From the NCBI RefSeq assembly GCF_000340215.1, contig NW_006921550.1, forward strand, positions 529,923 to 593,922: a DNA stretch of 64,000 bases, in the 5' to 3' direction. Within the stretch, counting starts at the first letter, position 1, and the number at the start of each line of letters is the position of its first letter. The notes under the pieces were generated by a model. The model saw only the letters and a list, made by a program, of their open reading frames with translations. It did not search any database and was not told the origin of the DNA. Origin of the DNA: Pseudocercospora fijiensis CIRAD86 (lineage: Eukaryota > Ascomycota > Dothideomycetes > Mycosphaerellales > Mycosphaerellaceae). The position numbers and the translations under genes are program-made. This document shows positions 31,594 through 43,386 of the stretch, in pieces.

Positions 31594-34500
31594 GTTGTAT
31601 GTATGCGTCCGGTGAGTCAGATACTGCTGTGATGGCGAAAGGGTTCTGCCTGAGTCACCCCGAACAATAAAGTTATCGGGTGGAGAGCTAGGCTGGTGAA
31701 GTCCGAAGTTGTTCAAAGGCGATGGTGTTCTTGGTCGTTGTTGGTGATTGACAATGATTGTCTTGAGTGCGTGTTGTGTTGATGTTGTGGAGTAGGGAAG
31801 CTGAACAGACAACAACGGGACGAAGGAGTATAGAGATATATCCTCAAAGCAGCAGTGCCTTGGAAGCCGCAAGCTCCGTCGTCAGCGTTCCTAAACACCG
31901 TCTTCGGTCTTCCGCACGCCGTCCGGTCCCTGCTCGCCTGCCTGCCTGTCCGAGCGCAGAGGCCCCTGCAAACTCAGTTTCTGGAGTTTAGTCACCTAAC
32001 GGCCGCAGCACACACCCTGGCTCCGGTGGTCTTGTGCGTCAGTCGCAAAGGATTCGTCTGCCTGGCCAATCGCACAACGGAGCTGCGCGTTTCCGGCTGC
32101 ATGATTACTTCGCTGCTCTTTCATCACCAAGGGCAGAAGGCAGTGCTTCTGCGAGCTGTCCGTAGTCATCCTGCTGAATGTGGTAATCAATGCTCGCAGC
32201 CACTTGACTTGACTCCTGTCACTTGAGACAGCGGAGACATTATTATTTCGTAGAGTTGCTTGAGGCCCTCTTGAGACATGGCCCAGAAAGGATCATGGGC
32301 ATCCGCGTGGCATGCGCAATCATAATTTCTCCAGGCCGCAGTGGAGCGCAAGGAATCAGGCAACGCAATAATGGGAAATGCGATCGCATTCGTATCTCGT
32401 CCCACAGCGAGCGTATACAGCCAGCCCTATGCTGTGCTACTGACGGCCTGACCGTCTGACGGGAGATTCGGGGTGTATGTGTGGCTTGAATTGCATGTTA
32501 CAGCGCAGTATCCACGCAGCAAATTAAGATGCTGTGCTTCTTCGCTGTCGTACGAGCAAGCGAGTGCGATGTACCTGCGTACCTTACCGACATGTGTTCG
32601 GTCACTACTCGGATGCTATGCACACCTGCGGCCGAACACACAACTCCGCTCAAAAAATTGTTCGGGACTGTGACTGCGAGCGAATCACAACGTCTGAATC
32701 TCGGGTAGATTCGTTGCTCCACACCGGACACAACGTGCTGAGTATACAACGTACGAGCACGAGCACAATTCGCACATCGGACACTTCCGCATAGCGCTCG
32801 GTCTGTGAGGCATTGTTCAGGCGCCAACATTGCATTTGACAGCAACAATTTGTGCACTGCCCGAACACTAGATGCAGCTGCCGCTGGAGCAATGCGCTTT
32901 CGTAGGAAGTAGGTCGGAATCTAGTGCCAAGGGGGTAACCAAGGCGGACACCGTGGTCCTGTGCTATAAGTTATGGGTGCAGAAGAGACGGTGGCCAGGA
33001 TTACTCACCTGCACAAACCATGCGACGGGAAGATTCACACGCCGTTCCTTCAGCTTGACCCCTTCGCTGGAATCATGTTCGCACACGTGAAGGAGCAGAT
33101 CTCTCCGAGGTGATGACATCTCTGATCGCCGCTGACAAAACTGTTTCAATCTTGCAAAAAGTCAATATAATATGTGCTGATGAATCCGGCGCTCGATTAG
33201 TTGCTACACCATTCGAATCTTCCTGCTTCTCGCGAGAAGTCATGGCAGCAATCAGCGATTCCCAGACACTGCTGTCACAGAGAAGCCGCTCGAGCACAGC
33301 ACGATTGGCTTGTGTGAGGCTCACACGGATACACGTTTCATCCGCAGCCTCAGCAGTCCTGGTCAGCCAAACACTCTCACAGAAGTACCTTTCCTGCACC
33401 CTAGAACTAGCCTGCACGCGGCTGCCAGGCCTGTCCTCCTCGCTTCGCTTACCACAAACAAAGATCTCACTGCTGTTCTGCACGTGGAAATGGCAGGCCC
33501 AATCCTTTTTAAGAGGGACAGAGCCCCTACACACGCCATTATTTGACAGTGTCAGCTGTATTGATTTTTCTCAGATGACACGGCGTGTGTCCAATTCGCA
33601 ATTGGCCAGCGCCCGCAGAGGATCGAGCGCACCGCAACAGACTTCTGCCAGGCAGCTCGACGACTCCTCTCCCCTCGGCTTGGAAGTTGGCTGCTCGCCG
33701 AATCCTCCCTGCGAGTCTGCGACACCTCCGCAATAATGCACTTCTCCTGAGAAAGCCAGCCTTCGGCGACCGGCGACCATGCAAAAGCTTGTCGTGTGGA
33801 GGTAATATACCATGAAAGAGTGTCACCAGGCTTCGCCGGAAGTGTTTCTCGGCAGTGCCAAGGATAGCATTTTTGTTCTTTTATGCCAGCATGTATCCCC
33901 AAATAGGACAAGCCCAGCTACAAGCAGTGTCCAAGTGCGGAGATTGCTTGCTGCACTGGAACCTCAGGACATCTTCCCACTGCCTCCGGAGTCTTGAATC
34001 GGTATCGGGATACAATTTTGTACCTTTGAGCTTCCGTGGCCCGCTGCGGACAGCTTTGCAATACAGATAGCTTCCGGCGCAGAACACGGGAGGTGAAATA
34101 CGAACATTCCGATAGTCCTGGTATACTGACCGAGTACGAAGACGTAGGGATAGAGAGCCACACCTTCCGAATCTTCCTCCGGCATGGTTGTAATGCGGAC
34201 GTGATATGCAGTCTGCTTATTGAAGCTCTGTCAAAGCAAGGCATCTGCAGCACTGAAACCGTTGCGTGCTGGTCATGTTTGCACACCATGCGAGTTACAC
34301 CCGCGAGCTCAAGATCATGAAAAAGCAGCAGCATTCTGGTGAAGAACGCTTCTCTGACATGCAATCGTGAACAGCCTTCTAGAACTGACAGCTATAGATC
34401 TCACCTGGCCGCTCAGATGCTATCGCCATAATCCGAAGAAGGCCAGGAATATTGAAACAATCGACGCGAAGCTGCTGCTCAAAGTGGCAAATAAGTTTTG

Positions 34501-35040
34501 AGTTGAGCCATCTTCTCTGCTACGATTGGCTTTTTGTTCTGACCATAATGGTTCCTGCCATCTCAGCACACTCCGAGCCATCTCACTCTCCCAACATTTG
34601 CGGAAGAGATAGTTGGCCATCCAATCAGTGAATCTTGACAGACGGACGCAAAGGTAGCAATCCGACTATGCACGCTATGCTCTGCTTTGAAACGATGGGG
34701 TGAGGTTACTCAGGACTCCAGCAATACCAACTGAGGCGAAAGGCAGTGGACGTCGATCTAGCAAGAACCTCGTCTTCATTCTCTCTGGCTGGAAGAAACG
34801 ACGCCATTGCAGCTGTTCGCAAACGAAACCTCCCAAACGCAATCACTAACCTACCGTATCTCCCATAAGCAACTTCACGAGACAGCATGTCCCTACACAC
34901 AGTAGGGTGCTGTTGCCTTAGCAAACCCATCCTGTCTCTCTAACTCATGAGTCGTTAGCACATCGTCTTGATCCCCACCCCTGTGAGAATTCGCGGCTGC
35001 TTTATCTCTGATAAAACGAGAGCGACACGTGAGCGCCAGA
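31594..35040. other. 3.4 kb gene-poor buffer next to the AT-rich block
   Basis: Base composition is still balanced, but I can support no gene. The longest frame (33110-33736, 208 codons, +) is matched by an antisense frame of 153 codons and has no family resemblance. A frame at 33918-34364 (-) is likewise unsupported. This may be decayed sequence or hold an unrecognised noncoding RNA. Confidence 0.45.
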
Positions 35041-35048
35041 GATGCAAA

Positions 35049-35225
35049 AACCTTAGTAATTGTAATAGTAATAGTAAATAGTAAATAGTAAAGTTAAATT
35101 GGCAATAGTAATAGTAATAGTAATAGTAATTCTACAGAAAAGTCTATAGTAATAGTAATAGTAACAGTAATAGTAATTACTATTTAGTAATTACTATTAC
35201 TATAGTAATTACTATTATACTATTT
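35049..35225. repeat. AGTAAT-type microsatellite at the composition boundary
   Basis: Runs of TAGTAA/AGTAAT units, partly in inverted orientation (AGTAATTACTATT), mark the abrupt change from balanced to AT-rich sequence. Confidence 0.85.
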
Positions 35226-36160
35226 AGTATAGTGAGTTGTATTCTATACGAGTCCTAGTATTTATTTTTCTAGAATATATTATAATATTTACTATAGATA
35301 TATCTAGTAAAACTATAGAGATATTAATTTTTAAAATTCCAATAATAAATTCTTATAGAAATTAATATCTTTATAGTTTTTATAGATGAACTATTAAAAC
35401 AAAGTCTATATATAGTTAAAAAAATCTAGTTTTTTTTAAGATTTAAACGAAGTAGATTATATTACTAATACTAGTAAATTAAACAAAACAGAATTTAGAA
35501 AGAACTGCTTATTTATTAGGAATTACTATTATACTACTTATTATAGTAAAGTGTATTATATATAAGTCCTAATACTTTTTTTTCTATAATATATTACAAT
35601 ATTTACTAGAGCTATATCTAGTAAAACTATAGAGAACTTAATTTTTAAACGTTTTAGAATATATTTTTAAAGAAATTAATATCTTTATAGTTTTACTAGA
35701 TACACTATTTAAAAAAAATCTATATATAGCTAAAAAAAATCTATTTTTTTATATCTAAACTAAGTAGGTTATATTACTAATACTAATAAACTAAAATATA
35801 TTAAATAAATTAATATTTAAAGAGAATTAATTATTTATTAGTAATTACTATTATACTATTAATTATAATAAAGTGCATCCTATATAAGTCCTTATTTTGA
35901 TTTCTTTTAAATATATTATAATGTTTTCTAAAGCTATATCTAGTAAACCTAGAGAGATATTAATTTTTAAATATATTAGAATATATTATTAGGGAAATTA
36001 ATATCTATATAGTTTTACTAGTTATAGTATAAAAAAAAATTCTATATATAGTTAAAAAAAAATCTAATTTTTTTACTACCTAACGGTACTAGATTATATT
36101 ACTAATACTAATAAATCAAATGGGACAAAATTTGGAGAGAACTGCTGACTCTTTAGATAT
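35219..36160. repeat. Degenerate tandem repeat, about 3 units of 314-322 bp
   Basis: Landmarks recur at 35231, 35545 and 35867: an AGTRARGTG followed by TATA(C/T)RAGTCCTWRTA. Later in each unit come ATATCTAGTAAAACTATAGAGA and a run TCTATATATAG with poly-A then CTA. The units differ largely by transitions. The DNA is extremely AT-rich and non-coding in all frames. It may be a RIP-decayed satellite or element fragment. Confidence 0.75.
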
Positions 36161-36795
36161 GGTAGCTATAAATAGAAGTATTAAAATATTAATATATATA
36201 CTAAAAAAATAAGAAATCTCGTAATATAATATATCTAATTATATAGATATAGGGAAAGCTAAAAAAAATAATAGTGTTTAAAAAGCAATTTTGTAATATA
36301 GCTTAAAAAAGCTATATATATAAGAATTAGAAAAATAAAAAATAGTTTTTTATATACTTAAAAAATTATATAATTTATTATAAAGCTATCTAGTTATTTA
36401 GAATTCGCTAGGAAAAAAGATATTTTTAATAATTTAAAATACATCTTACTTTAAATCTAAATATCTAAACGAATACTATACCTATTAAGCTAATATTAAA
36501 AATATAGACTAGTTAGTATATACCGCATCTATTTATAACTTTCTTTTTTAGAGTTTCCTACTAACCGGTCTTACAGAATTCCGTACGATATTCGAAGCTT
36601 TTTAAAGTTATTTCCTAATTTAGTAGCTCTAAATTAGGAAAGTTTCTACGAGCGGAGTAAGAGCGGGGTATACAGGGTATTACTATACGTCTTGTACGAC
36701 CGTATAGCGTAGTCTCTTTGTCTAAACAAACTCGAAACGCAGATAAAGAATACAGAACAACTCGACAAATTCTAAACAAATCTCTGCCTTTCGAG
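36161..36795. other. AT-rich sequence, nothing supported
   Basis: Non-coding, AT-rich sequence leading into the less mutated island at 36.6-37.3 kb. No repeat unit or element end was recognised. Confidence 0.4.
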
Positions 36796-37330
36796 ATGTC
36801 TCGACAGCGCCGCTTCTACTACCCGCACGGCTTTAACGCCTACGATTACCGTCACGACTTTGCTAGGTCCCTCGGTGAACGTATTACGCTAAAGAAGTAC
36901 GTTGTTATACTGCGATACTCGGATTCGTTCGCTAATTCTGTCTAAAAGCCCGACTTAGCGTCGCGACTTCTTTGCTCTTAAGTATGCCCTTCGTAAGGTT
37001 CAGAAATATATGGACAAAGTGAAGGACCTTAAGGCCGAGATTCGGACTCTAAACGAGCGCATTCACGACTTGGAAACGCGCCGTACGTACGCTGGTTTTT
37101 AGATATACTTTTCTAACGGTTTTAGTCGCCGTTTAGTACAACGAGAACCTGCCGACACCTATGCCGGGTCCTCTCCCTCTTCCGGAGCTCGAACTCGAGG
37201 ATTTGCTGACTCCAAACTTCGAAGAATTTACCGCCGAACGTAAGTACAAATAGGAATACCGAAACGAGTACTAATTTTTGTTTCAGAAATCGAAGAAATT
37301 CTCGGAGGCTTGGACATTCAGAGCTTCTAA
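36796..37330 (+). pseudogene. RIP-damaged small intron-containing gene, unknown function
   Basis: An island with much higher GC than its surroundings. An ATG at 36796 opens MSRQRRFYYPHGFNAYDYRH. A coiled-coil-like exon (RKVQKYMDKVKDLKAEIRTL, about 36980-37082) follows. Then comes an intron 37083-37125 (GTACGT donor, TCTAAC branch, TTTTAG acceptor). Next is an acidic/proline-rich exon (PELELEDLLTPNFEEF). A second clear intron 37240-37286 (GTAAGT, ACTAAT, TTTCAG) leads to a last exon IEEILGGLDIQSF ending at TAA 37328-37330. A TAG just after the 37125 junction sits where CAG would keep the frame open, consistent with a RIP-type C-to-T change. The first intron (ending TTAG before 36961) cannot be placed exactly. 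I do not recognise the protein. A cargo gene or a relocated host gene are both possible. Confidence 0.5.
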
Positions 37331-37498
37331 TGTCGCTCTCAGATAGGCTGTATATAGCCTATATAACTATAAAACACTATCGTTAGTTGGGGGTAATCTA
37401 AAACCCTACCAAAAATCTGTTCTAAGACTTGTTTTTTTTTTATTCTTTAAGATTCAAAGAAATTATTAGGTATATTAAGAAAATAAATAATTAGATTT

Positions 37499-37899
37499 AG
37501 TATAAATCTATTCTATATATTAACAGAATTTATATCGTATACGTAGGAAGGCTATAAAAGCCCTAGAAGCCGGGGGGCCCCGACATTAGACTTTTGGAAA
37601 TCCAACGCAATCCAACGCCGAAGTAGTATAGATTCGGGACTAAATAGTAGTATTCTAGGTCGGATCTAGTATAAATCTGTCCTATATATTAATATAATTT
37701 AGATCGTATACGTAGGAAGGCTATAAAAGCCCTAGAAGCCGGGGGGCCCCGACATTAGACTTTTGGAAATCCAACGCAATCCAACGCCGAAGTAGTATAG
37801 ATTCGGGACTAAATAGTAGTATTCTAGGTCGGATCTAGTATAAATCTGTCCTATATATTAATATAATTTAGATCGTATACGTAGGAAGGCTATCGATCT
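37499..37899. repeat. 169-bp tandem repeat, two full units and a partial third
   Basis: The landmark AGTATAAATCT recurs at 37499, 37668 and 37837, exactly 169 bp apart. Units 1 and 2 are nearly identical and include a GC-rich core (GCCGGGGGGCCCCGAC) and TCCAACGCAATCCAACGCCG. The third copy breaks off after GGAAGGCTAT near 37899. The near-identity suggests a recent duplication. Confidence 0.88.
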
Positions 37900-38471
37900 C
37901 TAATATAAAGGTTTCTAGTAGTTAAATAGAATAAGCCTTAATTATAAAATAGTATCCTATCTAGATCTTAGTATTAGTACATTTTTTTCCTATACTATAA
38001 TATTAAACTAACCTAGTACTATTAGTACTTATAAAGCTAATATCTAGTATTATAGTACTATATTTCCCTATTATTCTCTATATTCGTACTATAAGCTATA
38101 CTAAATTCTATTCTAATTAAACCCTATTTCAGCGTCTAGGTCTATATCTATATTATCCATATCTAAAGCATCGTAGTCTTTATCTTCACTAGATAATTCA
38201 TCGTCTTCGCTTAGAAGCCCTATAGTTTGTTCTAATTCCTCTAAATCTAAATCTTCCTTAGTAGCCTTTTCTTTTCCTTTATTACTCGAACTAAATGCTT
38301 CTAGAATGTTTTCCGTAGCTACTTCTTTATCTTTTATTATATCTTCTTCGTCTTTAATAACCCCTAGACTCTTTAATATAATAAGTTTCTTAAAATTCTC
38401 CGAGCTAAGTCTATTACGTTTCTTTGTTAATATATCGACTGCTATAGAGAACTGCGACTCGCTAGGTACCG

Positions 38472-38490
38472 AGGTTGCTAATATAGATAG
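38472..38490. repeat. 19-bp target-site duplication of LINE copy 1 (3' side)
   Basis: AGGTTGCTAATATAGATAG, identical to 43368-43386, bounds the LINE within the hAT transposase frame. Confidence 0.9.
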
Positions 38491-41400
38491 ATAGATAGAT
38501 ATTTCATTTGCCTGTTGTAGTGCCTTCCGGCCTATGTAGGTCTGTTTCTATGTATTGTTTTGGATAGGAAACTAACTTAGTTAGTAAAAACCTCCCTCCT
38601 GTCCTATTTATAAGTGCTAATCTTCCTCGTTTCCTTGTTTTCCTTCCTCTAGGGTATACTAGTGTTATAGTTGTTACCCTCTAACTACCTTGCCTACTGC
38701 CCTACCCTTCTTTCCCCCTCTTCTTCCCTCCTTCTTATCTACTCTTTAGTTTCCTTTACTAGTACGAATTGTTATACAAATCCCTATTTAATAATCTACT
38801 TTACTATCCTCTTTAGGTCTTCTTTACTCTAGATTAGCTTGTCGTATTCCCTTTCTATTACTTTTAGTCTCTAATTACTTCTGCCTTCTAACTATTAAGG
38901 GCAGACTAGTAGTATATGCTTAGGGTTCTAAGATTAGTAGCTATATTAGTAAGCTCTGCTTTCAATTCCTAGGACGTTTCTTCTAAATAGGTAAGATCTA
39001 AGTCTAATGTGTTTAGATCTGATTTGGATAGCTAGGCTTACCTCGGCCCTATTTAGGTCCTTATAGAGCTAGTAGTTATATTAACTAAATTTGATTAGTG
39101 CCTTTAGGGTTCCTAGTCTAACTTGTGTTTTGTTCTATTCCTGCTCCTATAGGTATCTAGCAATTGATTCTGCTAGGCTTTGTTTCTCTCCCTTTAGCTT
39201 ATCTTCCTTTAGCCTTATATTTAGTCCCTAAAGCTCTTTCTCTAGCATTTCTCTTGTTAAGACTCTATATTGCTCTAGGTCTTTAACTTTCTAAGGAGTC
39301 ATTTATAGTCTATCTCGCCTCCTAGTCCTAATACACTAGGTTTTTATCTTATCTAGTGCCTTTTGAATAGTCTGTTAGGCTAGGTATTCTATTGTCTTTA
39401 CTGTATATTGGTGTCTTAGTCCCTTAAAGTATTGTTTAACTAATAGGATCCCTAATTCCATTTCTACTACTTTTATTAATATAGTTTTATATGCTCCTAG
39501 GATTTTCTTTAGGCTTTAGGTTTAGGACCTGCTAATTGGTTGCTTAATCCTCTTTAGTGTTTTCTCCTAGGCTGTCTATATCTATGCTCTATATAGTATT
39601 GCTAGCTTAACAATTGCTTTGTATATAACTTTAGCTTTCTCGAATGTAGCCCCCTATATAGAGGCTATAAGCCTATTAATAGATTATATATTAGCATCTA
39701 CCCTCTGCTTTGCCTTCTTTACTTATAGTCCCTAATTTAGTTTTAGATCTAGCTAGATCCCTAGTACCCTAAGCTCTGCTAATAGTTGGGTTTCAAAGCC
39801 TTAGATAGTGATTAATTGCTTTATATTATAGGTTGATTTAGCCTTACTAAAGTGGATAAGCTAGTACTTTTCTAGGGCGAATTTTGCTCTATACCTCCTT
39901 GCCTATTTTTTATACTCTTAGTGCTTCTCTTCTAGGATCTTGCAGTTAGTTTCTATTGTCTTAGACTAGGCTAGGATATTTGTATCATCTATAAACCCTA
40001 ATACTAATATGTTTTTTAATTCTAGGAGTAGGAGTAGGTCTGCTATAAAGATAAAGAAGAGGATTAGGGAGAGTATTAATCCTTAGGGGATTCCCTTTTT
40101 AGTTAGCATTAGGTCTAATTTGAATTTGCCTAGAATGAGCTGTATTAATCTTTCCTATAAGAAGGACTAGATAAATTAGACTATCTAGTTTAGTATAGCT
40201 TTTTATTTAAGTATATATAGGAGCCTTTTATAGGAGACATTGTTAAAGGCTCCTAAGATATCGAGGGAGAGGAGGGTAGCTACCTAGTTTTAACTATAGT
40301 GCTAGATATACTTAATCTATTCTATAATTAGTTCTATAGCTATTAGTATTGACCTCTTCTTTCTTCCTCCTATCTAGCCTTTAGGAAGGATGTTCCTTTC
40401 CTCGGCAAAGGTTGTTAGCCTTTTAGCGACAATTTTTTCTAGTACCTTGCCTATTATATTAAGTAGGGCTATTAGTCTATAGGCCTTAAGCTATATATAG
40501 TCTTCCTTCTAGGGCTTCCTTAGTACTACTATTAGGGACTTCCTAAATAGTCTTAGATAGTATCCTAGTACTAGGCTTTATAAAAAGATATTAGCTAGTG
40601 CTAGGGCTAGCCCCTTCCTATATGCTTTTAGGAGTTTGTTATAGATCTTATCTTCTCCTAGTGCCTTATTGCCTAGAATTTTCTTTAGGATCCTTTTAAT
40701 AGTTTCGCATTTGACCTAGGTATCTCTTAGTATACCTAGTAGTAGAGTCTCTTGTTCTTTCTCCTTTATATCTAATAGGTCTGCTTATACTTCTCTATAG
40801 AAGAAGTAGTAGCCTAGGGCTCTTACTTTCCCTTCTATTATAGTCTACATTTGTCCTTATTAGTCTATAATATCCGGGAATTGTAGTAGTATGTCCTTAT
40901 CCTGTTTAAGTCTCCTTGCCTATTTAGCTATCCTCTATATCTCCTCTAGTTTCTTTATAATTATTCCTATTATAGATCTCTATTCTTGTATCTTATCTTT
41001 CTTAATCTAGATCTTCTTTTCCTAGTAGGCTTTGTTATAGTTGTCCTATGCTTCCTAGATATAGGTTTATATCTACTGTCTCCTAGCCTTCCTTGCTACT
41101 TTAACCTTCCTTATATACTTACTAGTCTAGTATAGTTGCTAGTATAGTAAATGTTTCTTTACTATGGTATGCTTTCTAGCTACCTATTTTAGGATTCCTA
41201 TTAGTTCTTCTACTGCCTTATTAATATCCTCTAGCCTTAGTAGGTACTTTATTAAGAGTTCCTCTAGTTTTAGGTCCCTTTCTAGTTCCTCCCTAATCCT
41301 ACCCTATTAAGTACCTTTCTAGTTAAGCTTCTCCTCTAGTTCCCTTTCTTAATTAGCTTAGATATTTAGCTTAATCTATACCGGGAAGTAGTCTAATAAT

Positions 41401-43367
41401 TCTTCTAGTTCCTAGTTAACCCTATATCTTGTAATCCTATTCCTAATCTGATATAATGCAAAGTATAGGTCTAGTATGCTACTGCTTCCTCTTGCCTCCT
41501 AAGTAATTAGTCCCTTTAGGGTAACAATTTCTATTCCTTCCCTCTCTAATATATTAATTAGTCTTCCTACTAGGAAGTAGTAAGCTAGGGTAAAGTCTGA
41601 GCCTTAGAGGGGGTAGTAGAGGTTGAAATCCTTAAGTAGGATTTAGTAGGTGTTCCCCTAGATAACTCTAGGTAGTCTTTCTAGGGTTTTCAGTTAGGTA
41701 CTGCTTCTTAAGTCTAGTAGTAGGTTGTATATATAGTAGACTTGGAGTGTACCTTAGGATATCTCTACTTGAACTAATATTAGGTCCCTATCCTCCTATA
41801 GTATAGCCTACTAGGTTTCTGTATCTATCTCCTTACTAATATAGATATATGTCCTTAGGGCTCCCTAGTTATAGATAATTAGGTAGTATCTTAGGTCTTT
41901 AACTGTTGCTAGTCTCTTTATATATAGGTTAAGCTAGGGCTCTTAGATTGCAATAATATAATGTTCTTTTAAGTTTAGTACTTAAAGGAAGCTCCTCTAT
42001 ACCTTGTCTTTACTCTTGTTGATATTGTACTATATAATGTTTAGTAATGTTGCAATGTTTATTGGGTTTCATCTATATTATTTCCCTATAAGTTTTCCTT
42101 TAGTCTTCCCTTACTTTAGACTAATATTTGACTAAGCTTTATCTGCCCTGCTTCCTTTCCTATAATGTTAAGGTATCTTAGTCTCCCTAGTTGCTAGTAA
42201 CTCTCTTATGCTAGTAAGGCCCTAAATGTGAACCTATTATCTTGCCTAGACCTCTTTTATAGTACTTAGCTAGGTTGCTTCTGCACCTAGCTGCCCTAGC
42301 TTGTTATATATCTTTTTAGTGTATTGATTCTAGCTTCCTTTGCTTTCCTAGCTGCCTATATTCTTACTAGGTATTCCTTCGCCTAAGAGGGGTGTCTTTT
42401 AGTATAGTATATATATCTTGCTTCTCCCTTATATACTTTGCATTCTTTAACCTAGTGCTCCCCTATATAATAGGAGTAGGTATTAGTTGTCTTTGTATAT
42501 TTAGCTACTAAGTATCTATAGTATTGACATTTGAAGCACTGTATTATCCTATAGTTGCTTCTATATATCTCTGTTTCTAATCTTTTAAAGTCCTAAAACA
42601 ACCCCTAGTCTAGTACTATATTAGCCTGCTCTACACTCCCTACCTAGATAATTAGGGAAGACTGCTTCTTAGTCTCTTCGATTTTCCTTTTAATCTATAC
42701 TACTTTTATAATCTTTAGGCCTAGGTATATAGCTTAGTTTTGTCTCTATAGGCTCTTAATATCCTATTCTTCCTTAAAGCTTCTTATTATACTATAGGCT
42801 ATAATTATAAATTGCTATTAGGAGACCTTTGCTATTTTCCCTATCTTAGTTGTCTATTCTTTTTATGTTTCTAGCTTCTTTTTGTCCTGCTCTTATACTA
42901 TAAATAGCTTGATTACCCCTTTACCTTCGTTCCTAGCCCTAATTACCTCTTTAACTATAATTCTTTCTATAATCTCTTTCCCTATAAGTCCTTAGATTTC
43001 CTTTTACTCCCGTAGGTCCGTAATATAGACTCGAACTACTATCCTCGGGGGTTTTAGCGCCTCCTAACTAGCTACTGCTACCTAGGTACGGTAGTTTAGG
43101 CTTATCTCCTATTGTTTCTTCGTAATCTTTGCTACGACTATATTAGCTACCTTTGTAATTACGTAGCTTGCCTAGTTGTAGATTGCTTTTAGTCCTCTAA
43201 GGAGTTCTAAAATTATTATCCTATATGCCCTCTTAGGGGTTCTTCTATCTTCTGCCTTTAGCACCTCCTCTACCCTAGTATATAGTGCTTTCTATTCGTC
43301 CTCCCTTCCTTCTTAACTATCTTCCCTTCGTCTCTAATTGTTCGCTGCTATCGCTCTTCTAAGCATA
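38491..43367 (-). mobile_element. Tad1-like non-LTR retrotransposon (LINE), copy 1
   Basis: About 4.9 kb inserted in the hAT transposase gene, flanked by a 19-bp direct repeat (AGGTTGCTAATATAGATAG at 38472-38490 and 43368-43386). Its sense strand is minus. ORF1 begins near 43366 (MLRRAIAANN) and reaches a zinc-knuckle-like CFKCQYYRY block near 42540-42450. ORF2 has an endonuclease segment (DFNLYYPL, GSDFTLAYYF, about 41660-41590). It also has a reverse transcriptase with GIP-GLILSLILFFIF and the catalytic box GFIDDTNILA at about 40000-39970 (usual YADD). The 3' end carries a short (GATA)n tail next to the left duplication. Trp and Gln positions are mostly TAG/TAA, the RIP pattern. Confidence 0.88.
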
Positions 43368-43386
43368 AGGTTGCTAATATAGATAG
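43368..43386. repeat. 19-bp target-site duplication of LINE copy 1 (5' side)
   Basis: Second copy of the duplication. The transposase reading frame (WLSILAT) runs across it. Confidence 0.9.

Noticed and set aside
33110..33736. 208-codon plus frame in the transition zone
   Set aside because: Serine-rich, an opposite-strand frame of similar size overlaps it, and there is no intron or family evidence.
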